Notes: generated from the sequence alone by a model not told the origin. Numbered from the stretch's first letter, positions 34,537 to 45,735 are shown. The stretch is DNA of 64,000 bases from Fonsecaea monophora (GCF_001642475.1 NW_019173968.1:1-64000), one strand, 5' to 3'. A program made the numbers and translations.

Positions 34537-36177
34537 ATGGGATCTATCACCCCCGCGTCGGATCGCAAAGACGCCATCGTCATTGGCGCTGGCTTCTCTG
34601 GCATCTACCAACTGCACAAGCTCAAGGAGGCCGGCTTCAATGCCCGTCTCTACGAGGCCGGATCCGGCCCAGGCGGCATCTGGTACTGGAACTGCTACCC
34701 CGGGGCCCGCGTCGACACCCCGGTTCCCACGTACCAACTGACCTCAGACGACAGCTGGACTGGCTGGAACTGGTCGCAGCGGTTTCCCGACTGGTCGGAG
34801 CTGAGGAAGTATTTCCAGCACCTGATCAAGGTGTGGGATCTCGGCGACCTGATCACCTTCAACACGCGCGTCCAGAGCATGCAGTGGGACGACCAGGCGC
34901 ACGAGTGGCGCCTGTCCCTCAAGAGCAGCACGACGGGCGAACAGAGCGAGGACGTCGCCCGCAACGTGGTGGTGTGCACCGGCTTCGGGTCGAAACCATA
35001 CATCCCAGATTTCAAGGGCCTGGACAAGTTCAAGGGAGAAATCTACCACACTGGCCTGTGGCCCCAGACGGGCGTTAACATGGAGGGCAAGCGGGTCGCC
35101 ATCATCGGCACCGGCGCCAGTGGCGTGCAACTGATCCAGGAGACGGCCAAGGTGGCCAAGCACCTCACCGTGTTCCAGCGGACGCCTAACACGGCGCTGC
35201 CCATGCGGAACGACAAGTACGACCAGGTCATGAACGACGCGTGGAAGAAGACATTCCAGAACACAAAGGACACCATCCTCAAGACGTACGCCGGGTTCGA
35301 CTACGAATTCAGCCCGGAGTCGGCGCTCAAGGTCTCGCCAGAGGTCAAGGCCGAGTTCTACCAGAACCTGCTCAAGAGCGGCGGCCTGCACTTCTGGCTG
35401 GGCACGTACTCGGACGTGCTGTTCAACGAAGAAGCCAACAACGAGGCCTACGAGGTGTGGCGACAGAGCGTGCTGCCACGGATTAAGGACCCGCGCAACC
35501 AAGAGATCCTCGCGCCCAAGGTACCGCCGCACCCGTTCGGCACCAAGCGTATCAGTCTGGAAAAGGGCTACTTTGAACTCTTTAACCAGGACAATGTCGA
35601 CCTGGTCAGCCTGGCGGACAACCCGGTCGTCGAGGTGACGGAGAACAGCATCAAGACGGCCGACGGCACTGTGGCTGAGGTCGACATGATCTGCATGGCG
35701 ACGGGCTTCGACAGCGTCACTGGCGGCATCACGGCGATTGACATCCGCGGCGTCGACCCCAAGCAGACGATCAAGGACAAATGGACCCAGGGAACGTACA
35801 CGCTGTTCGGCCTCGCCGTGTCGGGCTTCCCCAACATGTTCCTGATGTATGGGCCACAAGCGCCGACGGCCTTCGCCACAGGCCCCTCGTCGGCCGAGTG
35901 CCAGGGCGACTGGATCACGGCGTGCATCGAGTACCAGCGGGACCACAACATCACCAAGGTCGAGGCGACGCGGGAGGCCGAGCAGCAGTGGCGCGAGCAC
36001 ACGCTCGAGATGGGTGAGAAGGGCCTGTTCACAAAGGCAAAGAGCTGGTACTACGGCGACAACATCCCCGGCAAGCCGCGCGAGGCCCTGAACTACATGG
36101 CCGGCCTGCCGACGTACCGAAACAAGATCTGGGAGTCGGCCAAGGACAACTACAAGGGCTTTGAACTGACTGCTTAG
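34537..36177 (+). CDS. Baeyer-Villiger monooxygenase (flavin-binding, cyclohexanone-monooxygenase type)
   Basis: A 546-aa intronless protein. FAD motif AIVIGAGFSGIYQLHKL near residue 15, GGIWYWNCYPGARVD near 47, the class fingerprint FKGEIYHTGLWP (F-x-G-x-x-x-H-T-x-x-W-P) near residue 165-176 and the NADPH motif VAIIGTGASGVQLIQE just after it. These enzymes insert an oxygen atom next to a ketone carbonyl using O2, NADPH and FAD, giving an ester or lactone. Base composition is clearly unlike its neighbours: third positions are almost all G or C, which also leaves a long empty antisense frame. The lack of introns and the biased codons could mean acquisition from another organism or simply strong codon selection. 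It stands between the Zn2Cys6 regulator and a SURNod19-like gene. Confidence 0.95.
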   Translation: MGSITPASDRKDAIVIGAGFSGIYQLHKLKEAGFNARLYEAGSGPGGIWYWNCYPGARVDTPVPTYQLTSDDSWTGWNWSQRFPDWSELRKYFQHLIKVWDLGDLITFNTRVQSMQWDDQAHEWRLSLKSSTTGEQSEDVARNVVVCTGFGSKPYIPDFKGLDKFKGEIYHTGLWPQTGVNMEGKRVAIIGTGASGVQLIQETAKVAKHLTVFQRTPNTALPMRNDKYDQVMNDAWKKTFQNTKDTILKTYAGFDYEFSPESALKVSPEVKAEFYQNLLKSGGLHFWLGTYSDVLFNEEANNEAYEVWRQSVLPRIKDPRNQEILAPKVPPHPFGTKRISLEKGYFELFNQDNVDLVSLADNPVVEVTENSIKTADGTVAEVDMICMATGFDSVTGGITAIDIRGVDPKQTIKDKWTQGTYTLFGLAVSGFPNMFLMYGPQAPTAFATGPSSAECQGDWITACIEYQRDHNITKVEATREAEQQWREHTLEMGEKGLFTKAKSWYYGDNIPGKPREALNYMAGLPTYRNKIWESAKDNYKGFELTA

Positions 36178-36681
36178 ATCAATAAGGTTGGATGTTGTGG
36201 CCATCCAGGTATATACTAGTACGTAGATCTTGTGGCTCACTAGCATTCAGGAGGTTCCAGGGGAGGAAGGGGACGTGGGAACGTGTTTTCCGGTAGCAAA
36301 CTTGTGTGTTGATTTCGAATTGTCGTGGTTGCAGGTCGTCAGGTTTCATAGTCCCAAACACAATTCAAAAATTTCAAAATATCTCTTGGAAAGTTGATTT
36401 TCTGGGTATATGTATATGCTACAAGAAGTGTAGCCTCACCGTCGATATATCACTTCATACCCAAACAAGCACTATAATACCTTGACACTTGCCGAGACAA
36501 GATAGAAGACAGTGTTTCAAGGTCATCGAGCAGGGAAGAGTACAAACAGGATAAACTCTCTTTTAATTGCCTATGCTTTCAACAAAGAATAATAACCTGT
36601 TGTTTTCTTCGCATGGCTTCCTCCTTGACTGATCAACGGCCTCTGTCTGCCTCGAAAAGCCTATATTAGAAGCACCGTTCT
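36178..36681. other. Convergent 3' intergenic region
   Basis: Between the monooxygenase (plus) and the SURNod19-like gene (minus). AT-rich, with 3' UTRs expected; no gene seen. Confidence 0.4.
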
Positions 36682-38034
36682 TCACGTCTTCATCAGAGGC
36701 TCCACTGCTTCCTGTTCGAGATCGCGGTCCCGATTCGACAGCGTGGCCATGTTGGTCCATGTCTTCTTCCCAAATCCACAACGACCTTGGAGATAACACC
36801 AGACCCCAACCAAGAGAACCACGGCCGTCAAGCTCCCAACCCCGAGCACAATATTCAAGCATTTGGATTTCGTGGCCCCACGGTGACCGACATCCAGGCC
36901 AGGGGCAACATACACGAGCATGATCCCCATGACGGGCTCGAGGGAACCATCCATCATCCCCATGGGCTTGTGCACGCGGGTGTCATAATATGCAGTAATA
37001 GACCATTCGTCCTCTGGAGTAGTTTCTGTCGTCAATGCACAAGACTCAATGCTAGAGACGTGTTCCGTCATCTTCCCCTCGCCCAGGTAGCGATACTGAT
37101 TGTAAAAAGCCTTCACACTGCACACGGCCTTGCCGTTCTTGAGGAGATCGATGTGTGTTCCCCCGTCATGCAAGTGGCCTCCGACGAAAGCGACCATACC
37201 CTGTGGCGAACCCTTCAGAATGGGGCTGGAATAGTTGAACGCCGAGTCTCGATAGGCGGGTACGTCCGAGGTTCTGCATCCTCCAACATCCATCCAGTAG
37301 GGCGTGAGCGCAGTGAAATCTCGAACATGGCGACCCTGGATATACTCGTAAGTTATTGTAAAAACAATGTCCGTCTGCGGTTCCGAGTGCATCATGTTCA
37401 TCAGATCAATAGCCAGGGCGACCTCATCCGAGCGTCCGATGTAGTAGCCGGCCTTGACGGACCTGGAGAGACTGTCAGTCAAATTTCACAACCTACTGGA
37501 CTCGAAACAAAACCTACCCTCCACCAGAGAAGTCAATTGCTGTCCTTTCATTCCCCGAGGCTGCAAATCTCTGGCCATATGACCCTTTGCCGCACACAGC
37601 ATCCGACTGGTTCCTGTTTACCATTACTCCATGGTGAAGCCACATGCCAGTATCGGCATCAGCAACGCGTCCGTCAGCATGCTCAAGGCCCATCTCCAGC
37701 AGGGTAATGACACAGTCGCGGCACGGCAGTGTGGTCGAGGGTTGGAAATATTGAGCCATGCCATCATTCTCGGTCATTGGAGGTACGGAGACCGGTGCAT
37801 ATTTGATCGTGACTCTCTCGGAACCATACTCAGAAAAGTATGAAGCCGCATGAAAGACCTTGGTTATCTCTGTTGGAAATAACAATGTGTTAGAATCAAG
37901 TGTACCGTCTGAGTGGGTGATATTCTATTTGTGCCCCTACCAAGAGGAAGTGGTTTCCCACGCCCATGTCCGGCCCGGGCATATGCCGAAAAGCACAAGA
38001 GACTGAGGAGGTAGAAGGTGAGGACTGCGGCCAT
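36682..38034 (-). CDS. SURNod19-like (copper-monooxygenase-fold-like) secretory protein with C-terminal membrane anchor
   Basis: Exons 37941-38034, 37518-37869 and 36682-37462 give 408 aa. The first exon encodes a signal peptide (MAAVLTFYLLSLLCFSAYA). The ectodomain has MWLHHGVMVNRN, FAASGNERTAIDFSGG and VGGHLHDGGTHIDLL, which resemble the plant stress-upregulated Nod19 family, in turn similar to the His-rich copper sites of peptidylglycine monooxygenase-type proteins. Several Cys could form disulfides. One hydrophobic segment, about LNIVLGVGSLTAVVLLVGVW, lies near the C-terminus with a short basic cytosolic tail. A metal-dependent oxygenase is possible, but function is unknown; the family call is from memory of motifs. 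It is in the accessory metabolic region, 3' end facing the monooxygenase. Confidence 0.68.
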
Positions 38035-39838
38035 TGCGGATTATCAATTATCCCCTTGCTCTGGACACGGCAAGTGTCTCAGAGACGATATCAGCATGAA
38101 ATCAGCTTTCCGGGATGCATTCGAGACTAAAAGGGAGCGGCATTAGGCAGACGAGAAAAGCTGAAATCCAAAGACCGAGCTTGATGACGCAGCGTGATAA
38201 GGGACGAATAGATGAGAACTCGGCAACTGACCAATGGCAGATGCAGGACGCTCTCCCACTCCGCCCAAAACAGAAGGTTGCATATTTGCAACATGGTACA
38301 ACAGAGAAATCTTCAGCCCTTGATCCGCAGGAGTGCGGCCTGGCCTTGGTAGGGCTGTGGCTGGCGCCTCGACTTGCAGAGTATGGCTTCAATGACGGTC
38401 TAGCTGTGTGAATCAGAAGGCTGAATATTTGCCGTATTGGGGAAGCGTGGTGTCGAACCATTAATATACTTCTCCTGTCCATGCTGTGAAACCACTGGAC
38501 TCTGACGAGAGCATCTCCACACTCTGATTGAACAACGCGCAGCTTGTGGCTAGCTAGAGATTCTGCAGTACAAACATTGTTGCAAGGTTCAGTTTCAGCG
38601 GAATAGAGATTGAGTGTCGCTCTTCCTGTTTGTCGTGCCCCTCGTGGCCAGTCATCTCCCTCAGTCTAGTACCGGGTACCAAGCTGCGGGAGAGTCTGGA
38701 GCGATGGCCACGTTGTGGCCGATGAGAAGGTAGAAGAAAATTCGGTCACGGCATTTTTGGCGGCGAAGAGAATCTGGTTGGCTCGTCACAGGGTCCTGTC
38801 TGCCAATATTTTATCCTGCAATAGACTTACCGTCCCGCTGGATAACCCCGGTCTGATTCTAGGTCGACTCCGAGTACATACAGCATTGCGGCCGCTTATC
38901 AAGGGAATGGTGTCTCAAGAGTGGGTCTCCAGCCGTCTGCTCATGGCCCTTTCAAAGACGTTGTCTGGGCGGCTAAGGCGATGGGTCCTGCACGAAAATG
39001 CTTCTGCCTGGGGCATGGGAACCCAGGGGTTCGTATATACTCCTGGAGTAATACCTTCTGCCTGAGGAATTTTATCGATCCCTTCCCTCGCCTTTGTGTA
39101 CACAGATCGCCACCTCGGACATATTGCATCATGTACGGGCAGGAGACCAAAGGTATTCCGGCCCAAAAAGAGACGTTCAAGTGGATGTGAGAAGCTGACA
39201 TTCACTGTTGAAGCTTGCCCACCTTACGAAGCTCCAGCAACTGCGTGCAGCCATGCTGCACCAGTGATGTAGGTAACTGACATTTTCACCGTCGGGCTCT
39301 CCGCTTACCTCAATGACCAGGCACTATCATGCTCCAACTCCCCCAGTCAGGCTGGTATGCACAACTGAACACTGCTATGTTCCGCCACTCCATTTGATGC
39401 CGACAGCAATCCGCGATCTTGGTCACCTGGAGGCACTGGTCGATTGTCCATACTGTGGAATAAGGGGAAAGACCAAGACAAGTTTGCTTAGCGGGAACAT
39501 GAATCAGTTGGTATTTCAAGCGATACTCGTGGACTGCTGCTGATCCTCCCTCGTGAACAGTGCATGGGCCGCATGCTTGTTCCTTACCACCGTCTTGTTC
39601 ACCTTCGCCCCTTACATGTGCAGTAGCCTGAAGAATATCGAGCATCGTTGCAGAAGTTGCGAGAAACAGCTCGCCATCTGGCATCGAAGTAGACGTACAG
39701 TGCCCAAGTAGAATATATAATACCCAACTTCGACCACTATGCGCTTGAACCCAGCAGCTTGAGTCATTGAGAGTATGCGATGTTGAGGGATGTCTGTGCA
39801 CAGATTACGCCTTTCGTGAATGAGGCTATGCAGGATAA
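38035..39838. other. 1.8-kb intergenic stretch, nothing supported
   Basis: Several frames of 75-165 codons occur on both strands (for example 39310-39801 minus and 38102-38482 minus), but all have unnatural composition, lack splice support and resemble no family. The left end is the promoter of the SURNod19-like gene. Confidence 0.5.
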
Positions 39839-42111
39839 TCAATCGAAAAATAGAGACTCGGCAGACGGCATCTCACTGGATGCCTGTGAATTGAAGAATG
39901 ATTCCCAGCCTTGATCCAGATCCGTCATGAAGTCAAGAGAGCCAGAGACCGCTTGAAACTCATCCTGTGCCCAAGGCAAGTCGGAGTCAAAGCTATACAT
40001 ACCCTCATAAGTGATTTTTGGAGATTGAGGATTGAGATCAGCACTAGGCATACCACTGCTCGAAGAGTTGACAAGACAGCCTGGATATGCTGGTGAAGAC
40101 CCATGATCGCGCGACGTCTTTAGGCTGCTGGACTTCAAGTGCCGCTCCAAAGCCACGTAGAGAGTTCCAAAATAAGGGATTTTTATCCTCGGTGGGACTG
40201 CACAGTTCAAGGAGTCTTCCTCTTGAGCCAGCACTAGCAATGTAGCTAGAGTTTTCTGACATTGACGGGCGAGACCATTGACCCTGTTTTCCGCCACTCT
40301 CTGCAAAGTTTTCAGGGTTTCGTTGCTTAGCTCCATATCATCCGGCAGAAGATGATCTCCCGAGCCACAGAACGCTGCAACGACCAGTATGACTGCAGCC
40401 ATAAAACCGACAAAGTCAAGCGACTGACAATCAAAAATGGGGCTGCCGTCAACATAAGATCTCAAAACTTGATAACGCTTCAGCAGTTCTCTTGCAGACT
40501 CGATCGCCGTCAACCTGCTGCTCACGTAGAGGTGGGATGTCGGCGACTTGAGGAGATATGGTAGATGCAAGTATATCCTGGTGAGGAAGTATTGTGTCTG
40601 ACATATCAGCCTTTCTCGTGATTCATTCAGGTCGGTCGAGCAAGCGTCTGCGGTGATCTTGTGGTCCCACCAATGCCTTGGTTTTGTGCTCGCTAGGGTG
40701 GTGAGCTCGTCATCGATGTCCACGATCTCAGAAAATTTCGGGCCTTTGCGACTCTGCACCTGGTCAATGACGCGGCCTGTGATCATGCCTAAGCGGATCG
40801 CAAAAGGCAGCGTTGCGTAGCCAAGCTGGCTTGTTTCACTTGCGTACGTGACAATGAAGGAGTTGTCCGAGATAGAATACGGCAGACCGAGCAGGATGGA
40901 CAAGAACCGATCACCGAGATAGAGTGTCCACCAAGCAGCACTCCGTCTGTGGGAGCTCGAATAGTTGCGGTGCAGATTCTGGGACAAGTCAGCAACGCCC
41001 AAAGAAATTGTTCGTAGACTTGGAAGGGAGGACGACCATAATCTGAGCCAGTGAGATGCCGTGACGGTTACACAGAAAGGCACGAAGAGGCTGACCAACA
41101 TCGAGATAGACCTTGGCGTGGAAAACTGCCAGAAGGAGTCCCTCGACGCTCCTTGCAAATCGGTCGCTTGCGAGAACAAGACGATCAACCACCGCAAGAT
41201 ACTCTGAAGCCTCGGCGGCATGATGACGACCGTAGGATGAGACAAGGAAGCCGAGTTCTATCGGAGTACCGATCATGTAGACTCGTTCTAGAAACTGCAG
41301 GATGCTCTCCTTAGGAGCATCTGGCCCAAATGTCTTGATATGCCAGAAATCCCACCATTTGGTGTCTCCAGAGAAACATTGTCTCAGTGCGTTGTAGGGG
41401 GGGAGAGCAGCTCTGAGCTGTTCACAGATACGACTTTCTCCAGCGTCCAATCTTGAAGTAGGAAATATTTGGCATTTCCTATCAGCATGGAGATTGAAAT
41501 CATCTGCGTCCTGCTCCGATTGGCTCGTGTTCGCGACTTGTTGAGTTGAAAGAAGCTGCTCGGAATTCAGCCAGGCTTCCTCCCCACGCGTCAAATACCA
41601 GAAAGAAACTTGTTATTCCGTACTTGAGTAGCCTCCAATGCAGCTACGAGTGGAGCGCGGCGAGCAAGTTCAGACAGGTCATCATCCGAGTCTTGGGTCA
41701 CCCCTGCATCTTGGCCCACCGAAGTCGAAGCAGGGGCTTGAGCAACAACGGTCTGCTCTCCAGAGAGATTCTCCACCAGGCGCTCCAAAGTGGCCACTCT
41801 TTCTCTTAGAGACTTCTTCTCGTCGTTTGGATCATCTATACCACGAGGTTTTGGCACGACGCAGGCAAGGCCGCGTGCGAGACATCGGGTACATTCGTTG
41901 GTGGAGTCTGCACTGTATATACAACGGATCTTCCTCCGTCTACCTACCAAGAGTTAGACACAAAATCACACCGAACCTCACGTCATTGGAGAGAAGAGTT
42001 CAATGAGATGGGACAAAGAGAGTGAGATGGACACAGCTTACACTCAGAACAAGTCCGAGACGCCTCGCGCTGTTTCTTGGACACCCTTGAAGTGTCGGTT
42101 GTTTGAGACAT
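39839..42111 (-). CDS. Zn2Cys6 fungal transcription factor
   Basis: Four exons (42042-42111, 41624-41943, 41037-41555, 39839-40978) give 682 aa. The zinc cluster is split by intron 1 and reconstitutes as C21-x2-C-x6-C-x9-C-x2-C-x6-C51, with CSECRRRKIRC typical of the family. A leucine-rich linker (LRERVATLERLVENL) follows, then a Fungal_trans-type middle domain with AAWWTLYLGDRFLSILLG. The second intron (41556-41623) is the least certain: donor GTACGG is clear, but two in-frame acceptors exist (68-nt or 44-nt intron). The third donor is GTCGTC, weak. It is divergent from nothing obvious and lies 252 bp from the 3' end of the aldo-keto reductase gene on the same strand. Confidence 0.85.
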
Positions 42112-42363
42112 ATCGCACAAGAGTCTGGGGGAAACCCTCTGTAGTGCTGGAAGAGTGCATGACTGGAATGTGGATGAAGAAGAGTAGCATATGAAGAGAG
42201 TAACGAGTGAGACGCCAAGCATATGCCAAGGGATCGGAGTTTATGAAGTCAACGGAGTTTAACTCTAGTAACGCGGCCACAGCCTTGGCATCCGGAGCCT
42301 CCGTCATCCTCAGCCTTGCGAGGCTGTGTTTATTTTCACACCTTTTTCCTCTGTGGTCGTCCT

Positions 42364-43693
42364 TCAAGGGATGGCCTAGATGCAGAGAGATATCCGTTAG
42401 CTTCAGTCTCACTTGTCGCATCGCTTCGTCAGTCATATCCAGCCACATACCTTTGGTTCTTCCACGCCTTCAAAACCTCCCCAGCGCACCTCAAGTTTTG
42501 ATGGTCTCGTCGGCCCAACATGCTTGTCAGCCAGACCCGACAGAAACGCGTGAGGATAGCCCAGGTCGATCGGAACTGCTTCCTCGATCTCTCGCATGTC
42601 GTCTTCGCTGAGCTTGACGCTCAAATTCTCGATATTGGCCTGGAGTTGCTCGATTTTCCGACACCCAATGATTGGGAACACGTACGGCTCCTGCGCAAAG
42701 TTAACAATCGCTCGTTATCTGCCGGAAACCATGGCATCGTCTGCTATACCTTCAATGTGACGTATCTCAAAGCAACCCCAACAGCGTTTGTGCCCTTCCT
42801 CTTCGCGACCCGTTCCAAAGCTGCAGTGGCGCGCTCATAGGCCTCCAGCCCCTTTCCAGAGAGATCATACGCGGGCCTCCCTCCCTTTTCGGCCTTTTCG
42901 GCCTTGGTTTTGAACTTGCCAGCGCCCATTGCTTCCCACACGGTGATGGCCATCCCTTCGGCCTTGCACATGGGGACTATGTCTCTCTCAATATCCCGGG
43001 CCACAACGTTCCACAACCCTTCGTAGACCACAAACGGGGTCAAGCAATGCTGGCGGGCATAGTCATTGGCCTTGACGACCAGCCAGGCCGGCCAGTTGGA
43101 TATGCCCAGGTACAGGACCTTGCCTTGCTTTACAACATCGTCAAGCGATCGCATCAACTCGGGGATGTTGGTCACTCCGTCCCAGGCATGAACGTAGAGG
43201 ATGTCGACATAGTCTGTCCTCATTCGCTGAAGGCTCTCTGCGAGTGAGAGGCGCAGGCTCTTTCTGTTGGCGCCGCCAAAGTTGGACGTGATGGTTCCCT
43301 CTGGAAATTGCTCCGGGAATTTGAAGGGCAGCGCGAACTTGGTGGCGATGATCATCTGGTCTCTGACTCCGCGATCTGCCATCCAGTCCCCAAGCCACTC
43401 TTCCGACTCCCCACCCATGTAGAAGTTGGCAGTGTCAATGAAGTTGCCACCAGCATCATGGAAGCGGTCGAGGATCTCATAGCTGGTTTCTTTGTTGCAA
43501 CCACCCATGGCCGCACCCCTATGCTGCTGTTAGCGAACACACTGCGGGACGGGAATGCAAGCACTGACCATAATCTTTGGCCGAAGCCCATCGCCCCCAG
43601 GCAGACGGGAGAGACGAGTATGGGCGCATTGGGACAAAGGAGACGATGCTGACCGAGTTTGGTGCGTGGCGGTGGTGCAGGTGCAGTAGCCAT
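42364..43693 (-). CDS. Aldo-keto reductase (aryl-alcohol dehydrogenase / NorA-like)
   Basis: Exons 43569-43693, 42750-43518, 42451-42690 and a 12-nt terminal exon 42364-42375 give 381 aa. The fold and catalytic set are visible: NFIDTANFYMGG (Asp and Tyr), IATKFALPF (Lys), DILYVHAWDGV (His). LGISNWPAWLV and the C-terminal IIGCRKIEQLQANIENL fit the NADP(H)-dependent AKR subfamily that contains yeast Aad proteins and norsolorinic-acid reductase. The last intron has GTATGT, a GCTAACG branch and CATCTAG; splicing ends the protein at ...EEPKAIP, while reading through ends it at ...EEPKVCGWI. Likely reduces an aldehyde or ketone, matching the aldehyde-forming enzyme nearby, though the pairing is inferred. 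Confidence 0.9.
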
Positions 43694-44363
43694 TATGGAG
43701 GCCTTGTATGGGATCTGTAGTAGAGGAGACTGAGGAGGAAATTGTTATGAGAAGTGTGTGATGATTCTTTTTTTCCAGACAGAGGATAAGCACCATTTAT
43801 GCTTCTCATCTTCCATGCCATTGCGCTGAGAAGCGGCCCGACGTCTCTTGTTGTATACACTTGCAGACTTGTCAATGCAGCTGCGGAGGATGGTAGGATC
43901 AAGGTGCGGCCCGCTTTTGTTCCGCTTCGCGATGCCAAGGTGTCAAAGGACTGCGAGAAAAGGGACCATTGGAACTAAACACCTCATTTACCATCATGCA
44001 CTTTGTCATAGCCAAGAGCTGCATCTACAAGTGCTATGACTACAATCACATAATTCTTCCCCTACTATTAGCTCATGATAGTTCCTGAATGGTACCAAAA
44101 GCGGAGTCCAATCCTTCCATCAAAGTCCAACTCGGTTCCCTCTCGTCCGCATTCCACCTTAACCCCGCCCGTGTATATGGCTTGAGCAAAAATTCTTCCC
44201 TAACGGCTGAAAAAATCTTCCACATATGTCAACAGGATCGACTTCGAAACTCGCATCATCTGGGCCAGTACAGTCAGCAAGTGTTGATGTTGGGTTGGCA
44301 GGATTCATCCTGGACCGACCTACCCTAGCACTGAACATGAATTGTCCGCCTTTGCTTGGGACG
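43694..44363. other. Intergenic, nothing seen
   Basis: Promoter of the aldo-keto reductase on the left and the 3' flank of the small minus-strand gene on the right. No coding-like frame. Confidence 0.35.
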
Positions 44364-44876
44364 TCATGGCTTGAACAAAGCATCCAGGTCCATGACTGCT
44401 TCGAGGTAGAATGGAACTCGGGTAAGTTGTTCGTCCCCAGCCTGCGTCTTTTGATCACTGGTAGTGGCACCCGTGGCTCCAGTAGACGTTGATACTGAGG
44501 AGGTCCTGGAAGAATTGCGGTCCGCAGCTTCTCCTTCACCACAGCCCGGCACAGCGCTCCAGGCGCCTATGTACTTGAGCGCTTCATCGTTGGCTTGGGC
44601 TATGTCGGCAGACTGACACTGGCGTTCTTGCGAACCTGACTCGAGGTTTGAAGTGCAGATCGAGCTTCCATCATTGCAAACAAGAGACGACCTCATTGTC
44701 TCGGCCGGGTATGATCCATTCCCAACAGCAGGGTGAGGATGCTCGTTCGGTTTGATGCGAGAAGAACCACTTGACTCGCGCCTGAACCGGGTTAGCAAGA
44801 GACATCCGCAACAACTACATCAGACTCACTTCGTGGTTCCATCAGTGTTCGATTTCAGATTGTCCTCCTTCATCAT
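44364..44876 (-). CDS. Small hypothetical protein, two exons
   Basis: Not recognised. Exons 44830-44876 and 44364-44781 give 154 aa across a 48-nt intron with good signals (GTGAGT, GCTAAC, GGTTCAG). An in-frame TGA lies just upstream of the ATG pair at 44871-44876, fixing the start. The protein is hydrophilic, rich in Ser, Thr, Gly and Glu, without signal peptide or membrane span, and ends in a hydrophobic-acidic tail (VPFYLEAVMDLDALFKP). A middle segment DEALKYIGAWSAVPGC may be a short helix. Coding is supported by the intron and by frame agreement across it, not by homology. Confidence 0.45.
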
Positions 44877-45505
44877 TTGTGCTGATCAGAGCCCGTCCTG
44901 CTTTGACCCGTTATGGTTGATAAAGGTAATCATCCTCCTCTTCAGACAAGCTCCAGCTCTTATATTTTTTTTTTTCTCGGTTGCCGTTGGTTCATCTGTG
45001 CCGTCACACGGTTCCTTGTGGGCATCAGCCATTGTACGCTCCGTTTCATCGTCTTTGATTTCGAAACCACTTTTTGCCTCCTTCTTACCGTGGTCAAAAG
45101 CGCCGGGACCAATCCAGATCGATCAAGTGTCGACTCGGATGGCAACTCCCGTCCGCCACCGATCAGAGAACCACAAGCCTCAGACCGGAGAACGAATAAC
45201 ATGAAGCCATCGGACCGGTCAACCTTGTTGTCTCCTTTTGAAACTTGAGATTTTATCGACATTGGCTATTCATCTTTTGTCGACACGCCTTCTCTCAGGC
45301 ACCACCAGGAAGGCCAGAGGACGTTTATGTCTGCATGATGCATGCACCATGCATGGCCTATCAAACAGGGTCCGAGATTGATTCAAGAAACAAGCGACAA
45401 GCCCTTAAGAAAACTCCCGTCGTGATTATTGGTCATTGCACTTTTGCTTCCCTCAGAATGATGGCGGTGGCTGGTGGGTGAGCAGCCATAGCACAAGCGA
45501 TTGGT

Positions 45506-45569
45506 CTTTACTCCTTTGAATCTTTACTCCTTTGAATCTTTACTCCTTTGAACCTTTATTCCTTTGAAT
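45506..45569. repeat. 16-bp tandem repeat, four copies
   Basis: Unit CTTTACTCCTTTGAAT; copies at 45506, 45522, 45538 and 45554. The first two are identical, the third and fourth differ by one base each. No spacer separates the copies. Confidence 0.95.
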
Positions 45570-45695
45570 CCGCGTCTCCTGGCTTTTGTGGCCTCCTTCC
45601 ACCGTGTGACACCAGACTCCGCTAGCCATGGTTGCCTTTCGAAAAGGGTTCGATCCAGTCACCACAAAGCTGGTCGCGTCGCTCAAGGACAAGGA

Positions 45696-45735
45696 CTCGG
45701 TCGTGGTCGTGGTCGTGGTCGTGGTTGTGGTCAGG
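45696..45735. repeat. GTGGTC hexamer microsatellite
   Basis: About six tandem GTGGTC-type units with one imperfect copy (GTTGTG). It generates artificial repetitive frames on both strands. Confidence 0.85.

Noticed and set aside
34744..36246. 500-codon minus-strand frame
   Set aside because: It is the antisense of the monooxygenase gene, kept open by G/C third positions; composition is unnatural and no family matches.
39310..39801. 163-codon minus-strand frame
   Set aside because: No domain, unnatural composition and no splice or start support.
45506..45569. CRISPR array
   Set aside because: Copies are directly adjacent with no spacers, in a eukaryotic genome; this is a minisatellite.
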